Assembly (NCBI GenBank): GCA_020073005.1
Contig: JAIQFX010000057.1
Coordinates: 1 to 37,618 of the forward strand
Length of the DNA stretch: 37,618 nucleotides
Direction: 5' to 3'
Origin: Terriglobia bacterium
GTDB taxonomy: Bacteria; Acidobacteriota; Vicinamibacteria; Vicinamibacterales; CAVVIG01
Both the position numbers and the translations under genes were made by a program. This document shows positions 1-8,101 of this stretch, in pieces; within the stretch, counting starts at the first letter, position 1, and the number at the start of each line of letters is the position of its first letter. The notes below the pieces were generated by a model. The model saw only the letters and a list, made by a program, of their open reading frames with translations. It searched no databases and was not told the DNA's origin.

Positions 1-507
1 TGGGGCACGTCCGACGACGACGGCAACATCGTGTGGGGCACGGCCAATCAGCTGAGCACCGTGTGGCTGTCGAACTCGGTCGAGGGCTCGCGGACGGCGC
101 TGAGCGGAAGCGACGTGTTCGATCGGCTCAGGGACAAGCAGCTGCTGAAGTTGCTCCAGTTCAAGCCGCCGGCCGTCGTACCGCCGCCGCCGCCGCCGCC
201 GTCGGATCCGCCGCCGCCGCCGCCCGACACGTCGACGCCGGACACGGGCACGCCGCCGCCGCCGCCGCCGGACACGGGAACGACGACGGACTCGAGCACG
301 CCGCCGCCATCTGATCCGCCGCCGCCGGACCTGGGCACGACGACGCCGCCGCCGGATTCGACGACACCGCCGCCGCCGGCGGAGCCGACACCGGACCCGA
401 CGACCACGACGACGGTCACGGATCCGGACACCGGAATCACGACGACGACCGTCACGAATCTGGTGACGGGCGAAGTCACCATCACGACAACTGGCGAGAG
501 CTTCTAG
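1..507 (+). CDS. C-terminal part of a probable S8 (subtilisin-like) secreted peptidase, 5' truncated
   Basis: The reading frame is open from base 1, so the gene starts upstream of the window and only its last 168 codons are here. The visible part opens with a tryptophan-glycine-threonine pattern (WGTSDDDGNIVWGT). From family knowledge this kind of 'NIVWGT' repeat is common near the end of acidobacterial S8 subtilases, but the catalytic triad lies outside the window. From about residue 55 the protein becomes a low-complexity tail of proline runs broken by DTGT/TTT segments, then a Thr/Val-rich end (TTTTTVTDPDTG). Such a tail is probably an extended wall- or surface-exposed spacer. The CCG runs could slip during replication. 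The next gene starts two bases after the stop, so the two may be co-transcribed. The peptidase label is inference. Confidence 0.5.
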   Translation, partial: WGTSDDDGNIVWGTANQLSTVWLSNSVEGSRTALSGSDVFDRLRDKQLLKLLQFKPPAVVPPPPPPPSDPPPPPPDTSTPDTGTPPPPPPDTGTTTDSSTPPPSDPPPPDLGTTTPPPDSTTPPPPAEPTPDPTTTTTVTDPDTGITTTTVTNLVTGEVTITTTGESF

Positions 508-509
508 CC

Positions 510-1160
510 ATGGAAAAGATGCCGTACCAGTCGACACTGGACGTGCAATTGGTCCAGACGCCCACTGCCGACGTTGTCAGCACCGACTGGAAATCTGGCC
601 TGCCGGTGCTCAGTGGGAATCAGGTGACGCTGCGGGAACTGCGGACCTCGGACGCGCAGTCGCTGTTCGCGATGCTGACGACCGAAGAAGTCTCGCGGTT
701 CATCTCGCCGCCGCCGACCACGGTGGAAGGCTTCGAGAAGTTCATCGCGTGGACGCACCGGCAGCGTCGCGCGGGATCGTATGTCTGCTTCGCGGTGACG
801 GTGGACGGCACCGACACGGCGATTGGCATCTTCCAACTCCGCGAGCTCGAGCCGGGGTTCGGCACGGCGGAGTGGGGATTCGCGATTGGATCAGCGTATT
901 GGGGCACGGGCGTGTTCCAGGAAGGAGCGGAGCTTATGGTGAATTTCGCGTTCGACTCGGTCGGCGTTCACCGGCTCGAGGCGCGCGCAGCCGTCCGCAA
1001 TGGACGTGGAAACGGCGCCCTCCGGAAGATCGGCGCCATCCAGGAAGGGCTTCTCAGAAAGTCCTTCTACAAGAACGGCGAATATCTCGATCAGGCGTTG
1101 TGGACCATCCTTGACGAAGATTGGAAAGCCAAGGCTGTTTGGGAGGGTCCGGTCCACTAA
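510..1160 (+). CDS. GNAT-family N-acetyltransferase (RimJ/RimL type)
   Basis: A 216-residue protein. After an unusual N-terminal extension of about 35 residues the acetyltransferase fold begins (VTLRELRTSDAQSLFAML). A central strand pair carries GIFQLRELEPGF, and the acetyl-CoA pyrophosphate-loop region is seen as WGTGVFQEGAELMVNFAF followed by RNGRGNGALRKIG. The end (GLLRKSFYKNGEYLDQALW) is typical of RimJ/RimL-like enzymes, which acetylate protein N-termini or small amines using acetyl-CoA in the cytoplasm. The substrate cannot be told. The start lies two bases after the preceding stop with no strong ribosome-binding site, so translation may be coupled. A terminator-like hairpin follows the gene. 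Confidence 0.85.
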   Translation: MEKMPYQSTLDVQLVQTPTADVVSTDWKSGLPVLSGNQVTLRELRTSDAQSLFAMLTTEEVSRFISPPPTTVEGFEKFIAWTHRQRRAGSYVCFAVTVDGTDTAIGIFQLRELEPGFGTAEWGFAIGSAYWGTGVFQEGAELMVNFAFDSVGVHRLEARAAVRNGRGNGALRKIGAIQEGLLRKSFYKNGEYLDQALWTILDEDWKAKAVWEGPVH

Positions 1161-1186
1161 CAGACTCACATCGGTTAGTGACCATG

Positions 1187-1223
1187 AGGGCGGGATAGGC
1201 AGGGCAGACCTGGATCCCGCCCT
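1187..1223 (+). terminator. Probable intrinsic terminator after the GNAT gene
   Basis: Inverted repeat AGGGCGGGAT (1187-1196) and ATCCCGCCCT (1214-1223) with a 17-nt loop, followed after a few bases by a short T-run (CTTTT, 1228-1232). It sits 26 bp after the GNAT stop and before the next promoter. Confidence 0.6.
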
Positions 1224-1249
1224 TCCGCTTTTCTGACGGATGTTGGTGC

Positions 1250-1255
1250 TACGAT
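1250..1255 (+). promoter_or_regulatory. -10-like box for a possible leaderless alpha/beta hydrolase transcript
   Basis: TACGAT lies exactly 7 nt before the ATG at 1263, so transcription would begin at or next to the start codon. No convincing -35 box is seen. No Shine-Dalgarno sequence precedes either candidate ATG (1254 or 1263), which fits a leaderless message. Confidence 0.35.
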
Positions 1256-1262
1256 GCGCCGC

Positions 1263-3209
1263 ATGCGTCCTCACGCACTTGCCGCTGTCGCCCTCGCGGC
1301 CGGCGTCCTGAGCGCCGCCGCGCCGGCCCGCGCCGATGTCATCCGGGCCGTAATCACGACCCGCGCTGACGTCGGCGCCTCTGGTTACGAGAAGATCGCC
1401 GGCACTGTCCACTTCGCCGTCGATCCCGCCGATCCACACAATCGTCTTGTCGTCGATCTCGACAAGGCGCCGCGCAACGCCGCCGGTCTCGTTGAATTTT
1501 CCGCGGACATGTATGTCTTGCGCCCCAAGGACGAGCGGCGCGCGAACGGCGCGGCCCTCGTCGAGGTGTCGAACCGCGGCAATCGTGGCGCGCTCGCTGG
1601 CTTCGATCGCGGCGGCTTCCCCGACCCGAAGACGGAAAACGATCTCGGTGATCGGTTCTTGATGCGATTCGGGTTCACACTCGCCTGGGTCGGCTGGGAA
1701 TTCGATGTGCCCGATCAGCCCGGCCTCATGCGCATTCACGTGCCGGTTGCGACGGATCAAGGCAAGACGATCACCGGCATCGTCCGCGCGGCGTTCACGC
1801 CGGCTGCTCGCGTGACGGATTTCACCGTCAGAGATCTGGCGAGTTACGAGCCGGTCGATCCCTCCGGTCCGGACAGCCAGCTCACGGTGCGATCCACGTT
1901 TCTCGGACGCGGGGGGCCAATCGCGCGCGCGAAGTGGCGCGTGGCGGGGCACACGGTGACGCTGGAAGGCGGATTCGATGCGGGGAAGACGTACGAGATC
2001 GCCTATCGCGCCGCGAATCCGCCCGTGACGGGCCTCGGCTTCGTGGCGATGCGTGACTTCGCCGCCTGGCTGAAACACGAGCCTGCGGCTGTCGCGCCCG
2101 TGCGGTACGCGTACGCGTTCGGCGCCTCGCAAAGCGGCCGATTCCTGCGCAGCTTCCTCTACGAAGGGTTCAACACCGACGAGCACGACCGGCAGGTGTT
2201 CGATGGGGTCATGGCGCACATCGCCGGCGCGGCGCGCATCAACCTCAACGAGCGCTGGGCGACGCCGATCGGGCTCGGCGTCCATAGCGCGACGGCGTTT
2301 CCCTTCGCCGACGCGAGCCTGCGCGATTCGGTCAGCGGCGCGCAGGAGGGATTGCTGGACAATCCGCGCGCGCGCGCGCATCAACCGAAAGTGTTCTACA
2401 CGAATACGCCGGTCGAGTACTGGGGCACGGGGCGCGTCGCGGCGCTGATTCACACGACGCCCGACGGCTCGGCGGACATCCCGTTGCCTGATAACGTTCG
2501 CGTCTACTTCTTCGCGGGCACGCAGGATTCGCCGGCGCGGTTGCCGCCGATCCGGAACGCCGGCCAGCAACTGGACAACCCGGTGGACTACTGGTGGTCG
2601 CTGCGCGCGCTCCTGCTGGCGATGCACCGGTGGGTGAGCGCAGGCGCGCCGCCGCCCGCGAGCGTCTATCCGAAGCTGATGGAACACACGCTGGTCACGG
2701 CGACTACGGTTGTGTTTCCGGCGATTCCCGGTGTCGCGTCGCCGCGCGCACTGACCGCGGGCACGCGGATCGCGAATCCATTTCTGAAAGCCAACGGGAA
2801 TGGCGGCGCGGGCGCGCCGCTGCCGCTGCTCGTGCCGGACGTCGACGCCGACGGCAACGAGCGCGCCGGCGTCAGATTGCCGGACGTCGCCGTGCCGCTC
2901 GGCACCTACACCGGCTGGAACTTCCGGCTGCCGTCGACGGGTTCGCCGGGCGAACTGGTCTCGCTGCTGGGATCGTTCGTTCCATTCGCCGCGACGCCGG
3001 CCGATCGCACGGCCGGCGACCTGCGCCGCTCGATCCAGGAACGCTACGCCTCACGCGACGCCTATCTGGACAGAGCGCGGCAGGCCGCCGAAGCGCTCGT
3101 CGCTCAGCAACTGCTGCTGGTCGACGATGTCGATCGCGTCGTGCAGCGCGCGACCGACACCTGGGACACGTACGCGGTTACTGGGCGATCGCCTGGACCG
3201 AAACGCTGA
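1263..3209 (+). CDS. Secreted alpha/beta hydrolase-domain protein (PF20091-like)
   Basis: About 648 residues with a clear signal peptide (MRPHALAAVALAAGVLSA, cleavage near APARA-DV). The body matches from memory the large 'alpha/beta hydrolase domain' family: a beta-rich N-terminal third with VEVSNRGNR, then FGASQSGRFLRSFLYEGFN holding the nucleophile elbow (Ser about residue 291, A-S-Q-S-G), and a long C-terminal half with TPVEYWGTGR, FAGTQD and a 'GNERAGVRLPDVAVPLGTYT' block usual for the family. It is likely an exported esterase or lactonase; the substrate is unknown. ATG 1263 is chosen because a -10-like box ends 7 nt upstream; ATG 1254 in the same frame would add three residues. The gene end overlaps the convergent yceI-like gene by 32 bp. 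Confidence 0.8.
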   Translation: MRPHALAAVALAAGVLSAAAPARADVIRAVITTRADVGASGYEKIAGTVHFAVDPADPHNRLVVDLDKAPRNAAGLVEFSADMYVLRPKDERRANGAALVEVSNRGNRGALAGFDRGGFPDPKTENDLGDRFLMRFGFTLAWVGWEFDVPDQPGLMRIHVPVATDQGKTITGIVRAAFTPAARVTDFTVRDLASYEPVDPSGPDSQLTVRSTFLGRGGPIARAKWRVAGHTVTLEGGFDAGKTYEIAYRAANPPVTGLGFVAMRDFAAWLKHEPAAVAPVRYAYAFGASQSGRFLRSFLYEGFNTDEHDRQVFDGVMAHIAGAARINLNERWATPIGLGVHSATAFPFADASLRDSVSGAQEGLLDNPRARAHQPKVFYTNTPVEYWGTGRVAALIHTTPDGSADIPLPDNVRVYFFAGTQDSPARLPPIRNAGQQLDNPVDYWWSLRALLLAMHRWVSAGAPPPASVYPKLMEHTLVTATTVVFPAIPGVASPRALTAGTRIANPFLKANGNGGAGAPLPLLVPDVDADGNERAGVRLPDVAVPLGTYTGWNFRLPSTGSPGELVSLLGSFVPFAATPADRTAGDLRRSIQERYASRDAYLDRARQAAEALVAQQLLLVDDVDRVVQRATDTWDTYAVTGRSPGPKR

Positions 3210-3738
3210 TCTTCACCTCGTCTCCGACCAGGAAGCCGCCGGCTTCGAGCGCCGCGTTCCACGTGAGGCCGAAGTCTTTCCGGTTGATCGTGATCTCAGT
3301 CTCGAATCCGACGCGCGTGTTGCCCCACGGGTCCTTGGCCGTTCCCAGATAGGTCACGGGCAGCGTGACCTCTTTGCTGACGCCGCGGATGGTCAGCGCG
3401 CCGGCAACGTCGAATTGCTCCGGGCCCTTGCGCACGACGCGCGCGCTGGTGAACGTCAGGGTGGGGTACTTGTCCACGAAGAAGAAGTCCTCCGATCGCA
3501 GGTGCTGATCCCGATCGGGCGTCGCCGTGTCGATGCTCGCGACGGCGACGGAGAACGACACGGACGATGTCTCCAGGGCCTCGGGCCGCGCCTCGTCGAA
3601 CTGGACGGTGCCGGAGAAGTCCGTGAAGCGGCCGCGGACCCTGGTGACGAGGTGCCGGACCTGGAACTGCACTTCCGAGTGCGTTTTATCGATCGTGAAC
3701 GTCCGGACGGGGGCGGCGGTCGTCGTGGCGGTGATCAT
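3178..3738 (-). CDS. YceI-family protein
   Basis: A 186-residue lipocalin-like protein of the YceI family (polyisoprenoid-binding in characterised members). Hallmarks are FTIDKTHSEVQFQVRHL at the start, GRFTDFSGTV, the repeated 'VASIDTATPDRDQHLRS' block, YPTLTFTSARV, the 'LTIRGVSKEVTLPV' strand and the C-terminal FETEITINRKDFGLTW. No signal peptide is present, so it is probably cytoplasmic, unlike E. coli YceI. The start ATG at 3738 is preceded by AGGAGAG at good spacing, which decides against longer in-frame starts. Directly upstream lies the marR gene in the same direction, and an operator-like motif shared with the marR promoter sits at 3774-3792. The MarR protein therefore probably controls this gene. 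Confidence 0.92.
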   Translation of the reverse strand: MITATTTAAPVRTFTIDKTHSEVQFQVRHLVTRVRGRFTDFSGTVQFDEARPEALETSSVSFSVAVASIDTATPDRDQHLRSEDFFFVDKYPTLTFTSARVVRKGPEQFDVAGALTIRGVSKEVTLPVTYLGTAKDPWGNTRVGFETEITINRKDFGLTWNAALEAGGFLVGDEVKISVSVQAIAQ

Positions 3739-3773
3739 GATGGCTCTCCTGAATGAACGTGACGTGTTGATGG

Positions 3774-3792
3774 TTGACGAATCAAGTATTGG
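3774..3792 (-). promoter_or_regulatory. Operator-like motif upstream of the YceI gene (site A)
   Basis: TTGA-N4-TCAAGTATTGG on the plus strand, an inverted TTGA/TCAA pair with a fixed GTATTGG flank. The same 19-base layout recurs at 4307-4325 over the marR promoter. It lies 36 bp upstream of the YceI start. Binding by the local MarR protein is inferred. Confidence 0.5.
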
Positions 3793-3805
3793 CCGCAAAA
3801 AAGAA

Positions 3806-4282
3806 CTACTGGTGGGGCGCGCGGATGGCCTCCATCAGCCGGATGAACGTCGCGCGATCCTTCGTCTTCAAGCCCTTCATCGAGTCCTCGTGCGAGCGCA
3901 GCGTCGCCTCGTCGAGCTTCTGCAGCAGCGCGAGGCCTTTCGGCGTGATCCAGCACAGATGCTGCCGGCGATCTTTGGGGCAGCGCTGCCGCCGGACGAG
4001 CTCCTTGGCCTCGAGCCGGTCGAGCAGCCGGGTGACGCCGGGGGTCTGCTCGATCATGCGGTCGGCGATCTCGAGCGTCGGGACGCCGTCGCGCGCCTCG
4101 GTGTCCGCGCCGCGCAGAATCCGCAGCACGTTGAACTGCTGCAGGGTGATGCCGTGCGGCTCGACGAGGGCCGTCATGTGACGGCGGACCAGGTCGGCCG
4201 TCCGAATCAGCCCGACGACGGCCTCGTGGGCCGTCGACTGGAACGGCCGGTTCTGGCGCAGCTCGCGTTGCAGGCGACCCAT
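3806..4282 (-). CDS. MarR-family transcriptional regulator
   Basis: A 158-residue winged-helix regulator. A helical dimerisation start (ELRQNRPFQSTAHEAVVGLI) leads to the DNA-binding helices (LQQFNVLRILRG, LEIADRMIEQTPGVTRLLDR) and the wing with RQRCPKDRRQHLCWITPKG, the D-x-R motif region conserved in MarR proteins. MarR regulators usually bind a pseudo-palindrome near their own gene and release it on contact with a small ligand. The start at 4282 is favoured because a TTGACA-N17-TAATCT promoter ends 7 nt upstream. The gene is divergent from the oxidoreductase and is followed 67 bp on by the YceI gene in the same direction; both flanking regions carry the same motif. Ligand unknown. Confidence 0.9.
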   Translation of the reverse strand: MGRLQRELRQNRPFQSTAHEAVVGLIRTADLVRRHMTALVEPHGITLQQFNVLRILRGADTEARDGVPTLEIADRMIEQTPGVTRLLDRLEAKELVRRQRCPKDRRQHLCWITPKGLALLQKLDEATLRSHEDSMKGLKTKDRATFIRLMEAIRAPHQ

Positions 4283-4289
4283 GGGCAAT

Positions 4290-4318
4290 AGATTACATGT
4301 CAATAGTTGATATGTCAA
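4290..4318 (-). promoter_or_regulatory. Strong sigma-70-type promoter of marR, apparently leaderless
   Basis: Read on the minus strand: TTGACA (4318-4313), a 17-nt spacer, TAATCT (4295-4290), then 7 nt to the ATG at 4282. The expected transcription start falls on or beside the start codon. The -35 box lies inside the operator-like motif at 4307-4325, so repressor binding would block it. Confidence 0.65.
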
Positions 4319-4325
4319 GTATTGG
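4307..4325. promoter_or_regulatory. Operator-like motif between marR and the oxidoreductase gene (site B)
   Basis: TTGA-N4-TCAAGTATTGG, the same layout as site A at 3774-3792. It overlaps the marR -35 box and lies just before a -10-like TAGGAT (4326-4331) of the divergent oxidoreductase gene, so one bound dimer could control both directions. A second TTGACA (minus strand, 4303-4298) forms a half-site next to it. Confidence 0.55.
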
Positions 4326-4340
4326 TAGGATGGCGGCCCT

Positions 4341-5369
4341 ATGCCCCCACGGCCAGCGACCAATCGCCAGATCCGCCTCAAGAGCCGCCCCGCCGGCATG
4401 CCCTCGGCCGGCAACTTCGAGATCGCCGACGCGCCGATGCCCGCTGCCGGCGACGGCGCCGTCCTGCGGCGGACCATCTATCTCTCGCTCGATCCCTACA
4501 TGCGCGGCCGCATGAGCGACGCCGAGTCGTACGCACCGCCGGTGGCCGTCGGCGACATCATGTGCGGCCATACCGTCAGCCAGGTCGTCGAGTCGCGGAA
4601 TCCGGACTTCCGTGTCGGGGATTTCGTGACCGGTTACGACGGCTGGCAGCAGTTCGCCGTCTCGAACGGCAAGGATCTGCGCGTGCTCGATCCGAAGAGC
4701 GCACCGATCTCGACGGCCATCGGCGTGCTCGGCATGCCCGGCATGACCGCATTCGTCGGGTTGATGGACATCGGCCAGCCGAAACCCGGCGAGACCGTGG
4801 TCGTGTCAGCGGCGTCGGGCGCGGTCGGCGCGATTGTCGGTCAGCTCGCGAAGATCAAAGGCTGCCGCGCCGTCGGCGTCGCGGGATCCCCGGACAAGTG
4901 CCGATACGTGGTCGACGAGCTCGGATTCGACGCCTGCGTCAACTACAAGACCGACGATCTCGCGCCGGCGCTGCGCGCGGCGTGTCCAGGCGGCGTCGAC
5001 ATCTACTTCGAGAACGTCGGCGGCAGGCTGTTCGCCGCGGTGCTGCGCGTGATCAACCGCGGCGCGCGCATTCCGCTCTGCGGCCAGATTTCGGAGTACA
5101 ACGCGACCGCCGATCCTGGCGGGCCGAATCTCCGCCCGCTGCTCATCAAGCGCGCCATGATCAAAGGGTTCATCGTCAGCGATCATCCCGATCGCGCGCC
5201 GGCGTTTCTGAAGGAGTGCGCGCCGCTCGTCAAGGCGGGTCGTCTGAAGTATCGCGAAGACATCGTCGAGGGATTGGACAAGGCACCGGCGGCGCTGATC
5301 GGGCTGTTCGAGGGCCGGAACTTCGGCAAGATGCTCGTGCGCGTATCCGCTGATCCGACCCGGACCTGA
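4341..5369 (+). CDS. Zinc-independent NADP-dependent oxidoreductase (CurA / leukotriene B4 reductase type)
   Basis: A 342-residue medium-chain reductase. It starts with the family's N-terminal pattern (NRQIRLKSRPAGMPSAGNF) and has SLDPYMRGRMSDAESY and GDIMCGHTVSQVVES, typical of the curcumin-reductase/LTB4 12-hydroxydehydrogenase branch that lacks zinc ligands. The Rossmann glycine motif is at about residues 155-165 (SAASGAVGAIVGQLAKIKG). The 'VDIYFENVGG' and 'GARIPLCGQISEYN' blocks follow. Members reduce alkenal or enone double bonds with NADPH in the cytoplasm. It is divergent from marR across a shared operator-like motif, which suggests regulated detoxification of reactive electrophiles. 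No Shine-Dalgarno is obvious, and TAGGAT ends 9 nt before the ATG, so the message may be leaderless. Confidence 0.88.
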   Translation: MPPRPATNRQIRLKSRPAGMPSAGNFEIADAPMPAAGDGAVLRRTIYLSLDPYMRGRMSDAESYAPPVAVGDIMCGHTVSQVVESRNPDFRVGDFVTGYDGWQQFAVSNGKDLRVLDPKSAPISTAIGVLGMPGMTAFVGLMDIGQPKPGETVVVSAASGAVGAIVGQLAKIKGCRAVGVAGSPDKCRYVVDELGFDACVNYKTDDLAPALRAACPGGVDIYFENVGGRLFAAVLRVINRGARIPLCGQISEYNATADPGGPNLRPLLIKRAMIKGFIVSDHPDRAPAFLKECAPLVKAGRLKYREDIVEGLDKAPAALIGLFEGRNFGKMLVRVSADPTRT

Positions 5370-5496
5370 TGTTCGGATCCGGACGGCATCGTCCCACCAA
5401 CGGGCGGTCGTGCGACCGTCAACCCAGCGTGGCCATTACTGGTCAAATGGTTACGACCCTGGACGTCGGGCACGGAACGTGCCTTGCCGAGGCGCG

Positions 5497-7998
5497 ATGG
5501 ATACCCTTCTCAAAGATGTGATGTACGCGGGCCGCGGCCTGAGGAAGAACCTCGGGTTCGCGACCGTGGCCACCCTGACGATTGCGCTGGGCATCGGCGC
5601 ATGCACGGCGATCTTCAGTGTCGTCAACGCCGTGTTGCTGCGGCCGCTCCCGTACTCCAACGCCCAGCGTCTGGTGATCGTGTGGGGCGAGCTGCGTGCG
5701 CGGAACGTTCAGGACTGGCCGTTCGCGCCGCCGGACCTCCGCGACTTGCGCCTCCAGTCGACGAACACCTTCAAGGACTTCGCGGGCGTGACGCCTGCCG
5801 GGCGGACGCCGATCAGCGAGACGACGGGCGAGCCTGAACAGATTCGGGTCGCGGGCGCGACGCCGAATATCTTTCGGCTGCTCGGCGCGCGCATCATCGC
5901 GGGGCGCGACTTCATCGAGGATGATGCGCTGCCGCAGCCCCAGCCGCCGCCGGGGCAGGCGCCACCGGGACAGCAGCCGCTACCGCGCCTGCCGCAGATC
6001 GCGATCATCAGTCATGGTCTCTGGATCCGCCGCTACGGCGGCGACCCGGCCATCGTCGGCCGGAGCGTCGATCTGGGCGGGGGCCGCGCGCAGATTGTCG
6101 GCGTCCTCGGCCCGGAATTCGAGCTGCTGTTTCCGCCGCGCGTCAACATGGAGCGCGTCCCCGACATGTGGACGGCGGCCCGGATCAACTACGAGACCGC
6201 GAACCGCAACAACGTCGTGTTTCGCGTGGTCGCCCGGCTCAAGCCGGGCGTAACGATTGATCAGGCGAACGCGCAGGCCGAACGGGTCGCGTCCGACCTG
6301 CGCGACCACTTTGCGATCAAGAAGACCTCCGGCTTGTACTTCCATGTCGTGCCGATGTACGAGGATCTCGTGAGCGGCGTGCGGCCGGCGATTCTGTCGC
6401 TGATGGGCGCGGTCGCCTTCGTCCTGCTCATCGCGTGCGCCAACGTCGCGAATCTGCTCGTCGTGCGCGCCTCCGCGCGCAGCCGCGAACTGGCGGTGCG
6501 GGCCGCAATCGGCGCCAATCGCGCGCAGCTCGTGCGCCAGATGCTTGCCGAGAGTCTCGTGATCGCGGCGTTGGGCACGTTCTTCGGGCTGGGATTCGCG
6601 CGCGCCGGCATTCAATGGCTGATCGCGCTCGGCCCCAAGGATCTCCCGCGCCTCGACGCCGTGCGGATGGATCCGATCGTCCTCACGTTTGCCGCGCTGG
6701 CCGGGCTCGTCACGGCCGTTTTGTGCGGCGTCGTTCCGGCGCTGCGCGCGTCGCGGGCGGATGTGATGGAGGTGCTGCGTGATGCGGGCGGCCGTTCGTC
6801 CGGTCTGCGCGGCGGGCGGCGGTTGCGTCAGGGCGTCGTGATCGCGGAGGTGGCGCTGTCGTTCATCCTGCTCATCGGCGCGGGGCTGATGTTGCGCAGC
6901 ATCATCGAGCTCAGCCGCATCCATCCGGGGTACGACGCCAATAACGTCCTGACGTTCTTCGTGCAGCCGCAGTCGCGGCAGGCGGGCGAGCGGCAGGCGT
7001 TCATGCAGCAGGTGCGCCAGCGCGTGTCGGCGATTCCCGGCGTCCTCGGCGTGACGGCCGCCTTGCCGCTGCCGCTCGACGGCCAGTTGATTAACGGCCG
7101 GTACGGCACGGAAGCCGCCGCGTCGGATCCGGCGGCGTTCCGGCAGGCCAACTACCACGCCGTGCTGCCCGGCTACTTCGAGACCATGCGCACGCGGCTG
7201 ATTGCGGGACGCACGTTCACCGACGCCGACAACAATCGCGATCCGAACGCGCCGAAGCAGATCATCATCGATGACATGCTCGCGGCGAAGGCGTTTCCGA
7301 ACGAGTCGCCGGTCGGCAAACGGCTGCTGATCCGCATTGTCACGCCGGAAGCGGAATGGGCCGACATCATCGGCGTCGTCGCGCATCAGCGTCACGCGTC
7401 GCTGGCCGACCCCGGACCCGAGGCGATCTTCATCACGGACAGCGTCTTCGGTCACGGCGCGACGGGACGCTGGGCCGTCCGGACCAGCGGCGATCCGAAC
7501 CTGATCACCACGGCTGTGCGGGCGGCGGTTGCCGACGTCGACAAGCGCGTTGCGCTCGCCGAAGTGCAGCCGATGAGCGCGTTCGTCGACAAGGCGATGG
7601 CGCCGGTGCGGTTCACGGCGACGCTGATCGGCATGTTCGCGGTCGTCGCAATGCTGCTGGCGGCGGTCGGGCTCTATGGCGTGCTCTCGACGATTGTCAG
7701 GATGCGCACCGCTGAAATCGGGCTGCGTATGGTGTTCGGCGCCGAGTCGGGGAGCATCCTGGGCCTCGTGGTCGGCGAGGGGCTGAAGCTGAGCGTCGGC
7801 GGCATGGCCGTCGGCCTCGCCGGTGCGCTTGCGATCACGCGGGTGATGGCGAGCATGCTCATCGGCATCCAGCCCACGGACCCGGTCACGTTCGGCGGGA
7901 TCATCGTGTTGTTCGCCGTGATCGCGCTGGCGGCCTCCTGGGTACCCGCCTTTCGCGCCTCCCGGTTGGACCCGATGGCGGCTCTCCGTGAGGAATAA
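5497..7998 (+). CDS. ADOP-type orphan permease with two FtsX/MacB modules
   Basis: An 833-residue membrane protein. The start MDTLLKDVMYAGRGLRKN is the standard opening of the acidobacterial duplicated orphan permease family. TM1 lies in about residues 20-42, followed by a periplasmic MacB-type core and an FtsX module (about 297-415: LLIACANVANLLVVRASARS). Then comes a second transmembrane segment, a second periplasmic core and a second FtsX module (about 705-833: LLAAVGLYGVLSTIVRMRT ... WVPAFRASRLDPMAALREE). No ATPase gene is next to it, as usual for this family; its job is unknown. An unusual proline/glutamine-rich insert (about residues 145-167, QPQPPPGQAPPGQQPLP) sits in the first periplasmic domain just before IISHGLWIRRYGGDP. 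ATG 5497 is chosen over upstream codons because it gives the family's N terminus. Confidence 0.9.
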   Translation: MDTLLKDVMYAGRGLRKNLGFATVATLTIALGIGACTAIFSVVNAVLLRPLPYSNAQRLVIVWGELRARNVQDWPFAPPDLRDLRLQSTNTFKDFAGVTPAGRTPISETTGEPEQIRVAGATPNIFRLLGARIIAGRDFIEDDALPQPQPPPGQAPPGQQPLPRLPQIAIISHGLWIRRYGGDPAIVGRSVDLGGGRAQIVGVLGPEFELLFPPRVNMERVPDMWTAARINYETANRNNVVFRVVARLKPGVTIDQANAQAERVASDLRDHFAIKKTSGLYFHVVPMYEDLVSGVRPAILSLMGAVAFVLLIACANVANLLVVRASARSRELAVRAAIGANRAQLVRQMLAESLVIAALGTFFGLGFARAGIQWLIALGPKDLPRLDAVRMDPIVLTFAALAGLVTAVLCGVVPALRASRADVMEVLRDAGGRSSGLRGGRRLRQGVVIAEVALSFILLIGAGLMLRSIIELSRIHPGYDANNVLTFFVQPQSRQAGERQAFMQQVRQRVSAIPGVLGVTAALPLPLDGQLINGRYGTEAAASDPAAFRQANYHAVLPGYFETMRTRLIAGRTFTDADNNRDPNAPKQIIIDDMLAAKAFPNESPVGKRLLIRIVTPEAEWADIIGVVAHQRHASLADPGPEAIFITDSVFGHGATGRWAVRTSGDPNLITTAVRAAVADVDKRVALAEVQPMSAFVDKAMAPVRFTATLIGMFAVVAMLLAAVGLYGVLSTIVRMRTAEIGLRMVFGAESGSILGLVVGEGLKLSVGGMAVGLAGALAITRVMASMLIGIQPTDPVTFGGIIVLFAVIALAASWVPAFRASRLDPMAALREE

Positions 7999-8061
7999 GT
8001 AGTCGCCAGCAGCCAACGGCCGTGGAATTGATCAGGCACGCCTTATGCGACCTTCACCTGT

Positions 8062-8096
8062 ATCCGGCGAACTTGCCGGATTTCCGGCAGGAGGTG
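8062..8096 (+). promoter_or_regulatory. Leader hairpin next to a strong ribosome-binding site
   Basis: ATCCGGC (8062-8068) pairs with GCCGGAT (8075-8081) across a 6-nt loop. A further CCGGC (8084-8088) directly abuts AGGAGGTG (8089-8096) and could instead pair with the same GCCGG. The Shine-Dalgarno sequence is well placed for ATG 8102 and decides that start. A regulatory role is speculative. Confidence 0.3.
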
Positions 8097-8101
8097 CGTT
8101 T

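Noticed and set aside
5405-5418. CGGTCG-TG-CGACCG hairpin as a terminator after the oxidoreductase
   Set aside because: The stem is only 6 bp and no T-run follows, so the evidence is too weak to call.
5469-5483. GGCACG-GAA-CGTGCC inverted repeat before the ADOP gene as an operator
   Set aside because: It is a single short copy with no second site or regulator nearby; such repeats are expected by chance at this GC content.
5980-8016. Minus-strand open frame of 678 codons opposite the ADOP permease
   Set aside because: The plus strand has an unmistakable ADOP protein; the mirror frame is Arg/His/Asp-rich noise.
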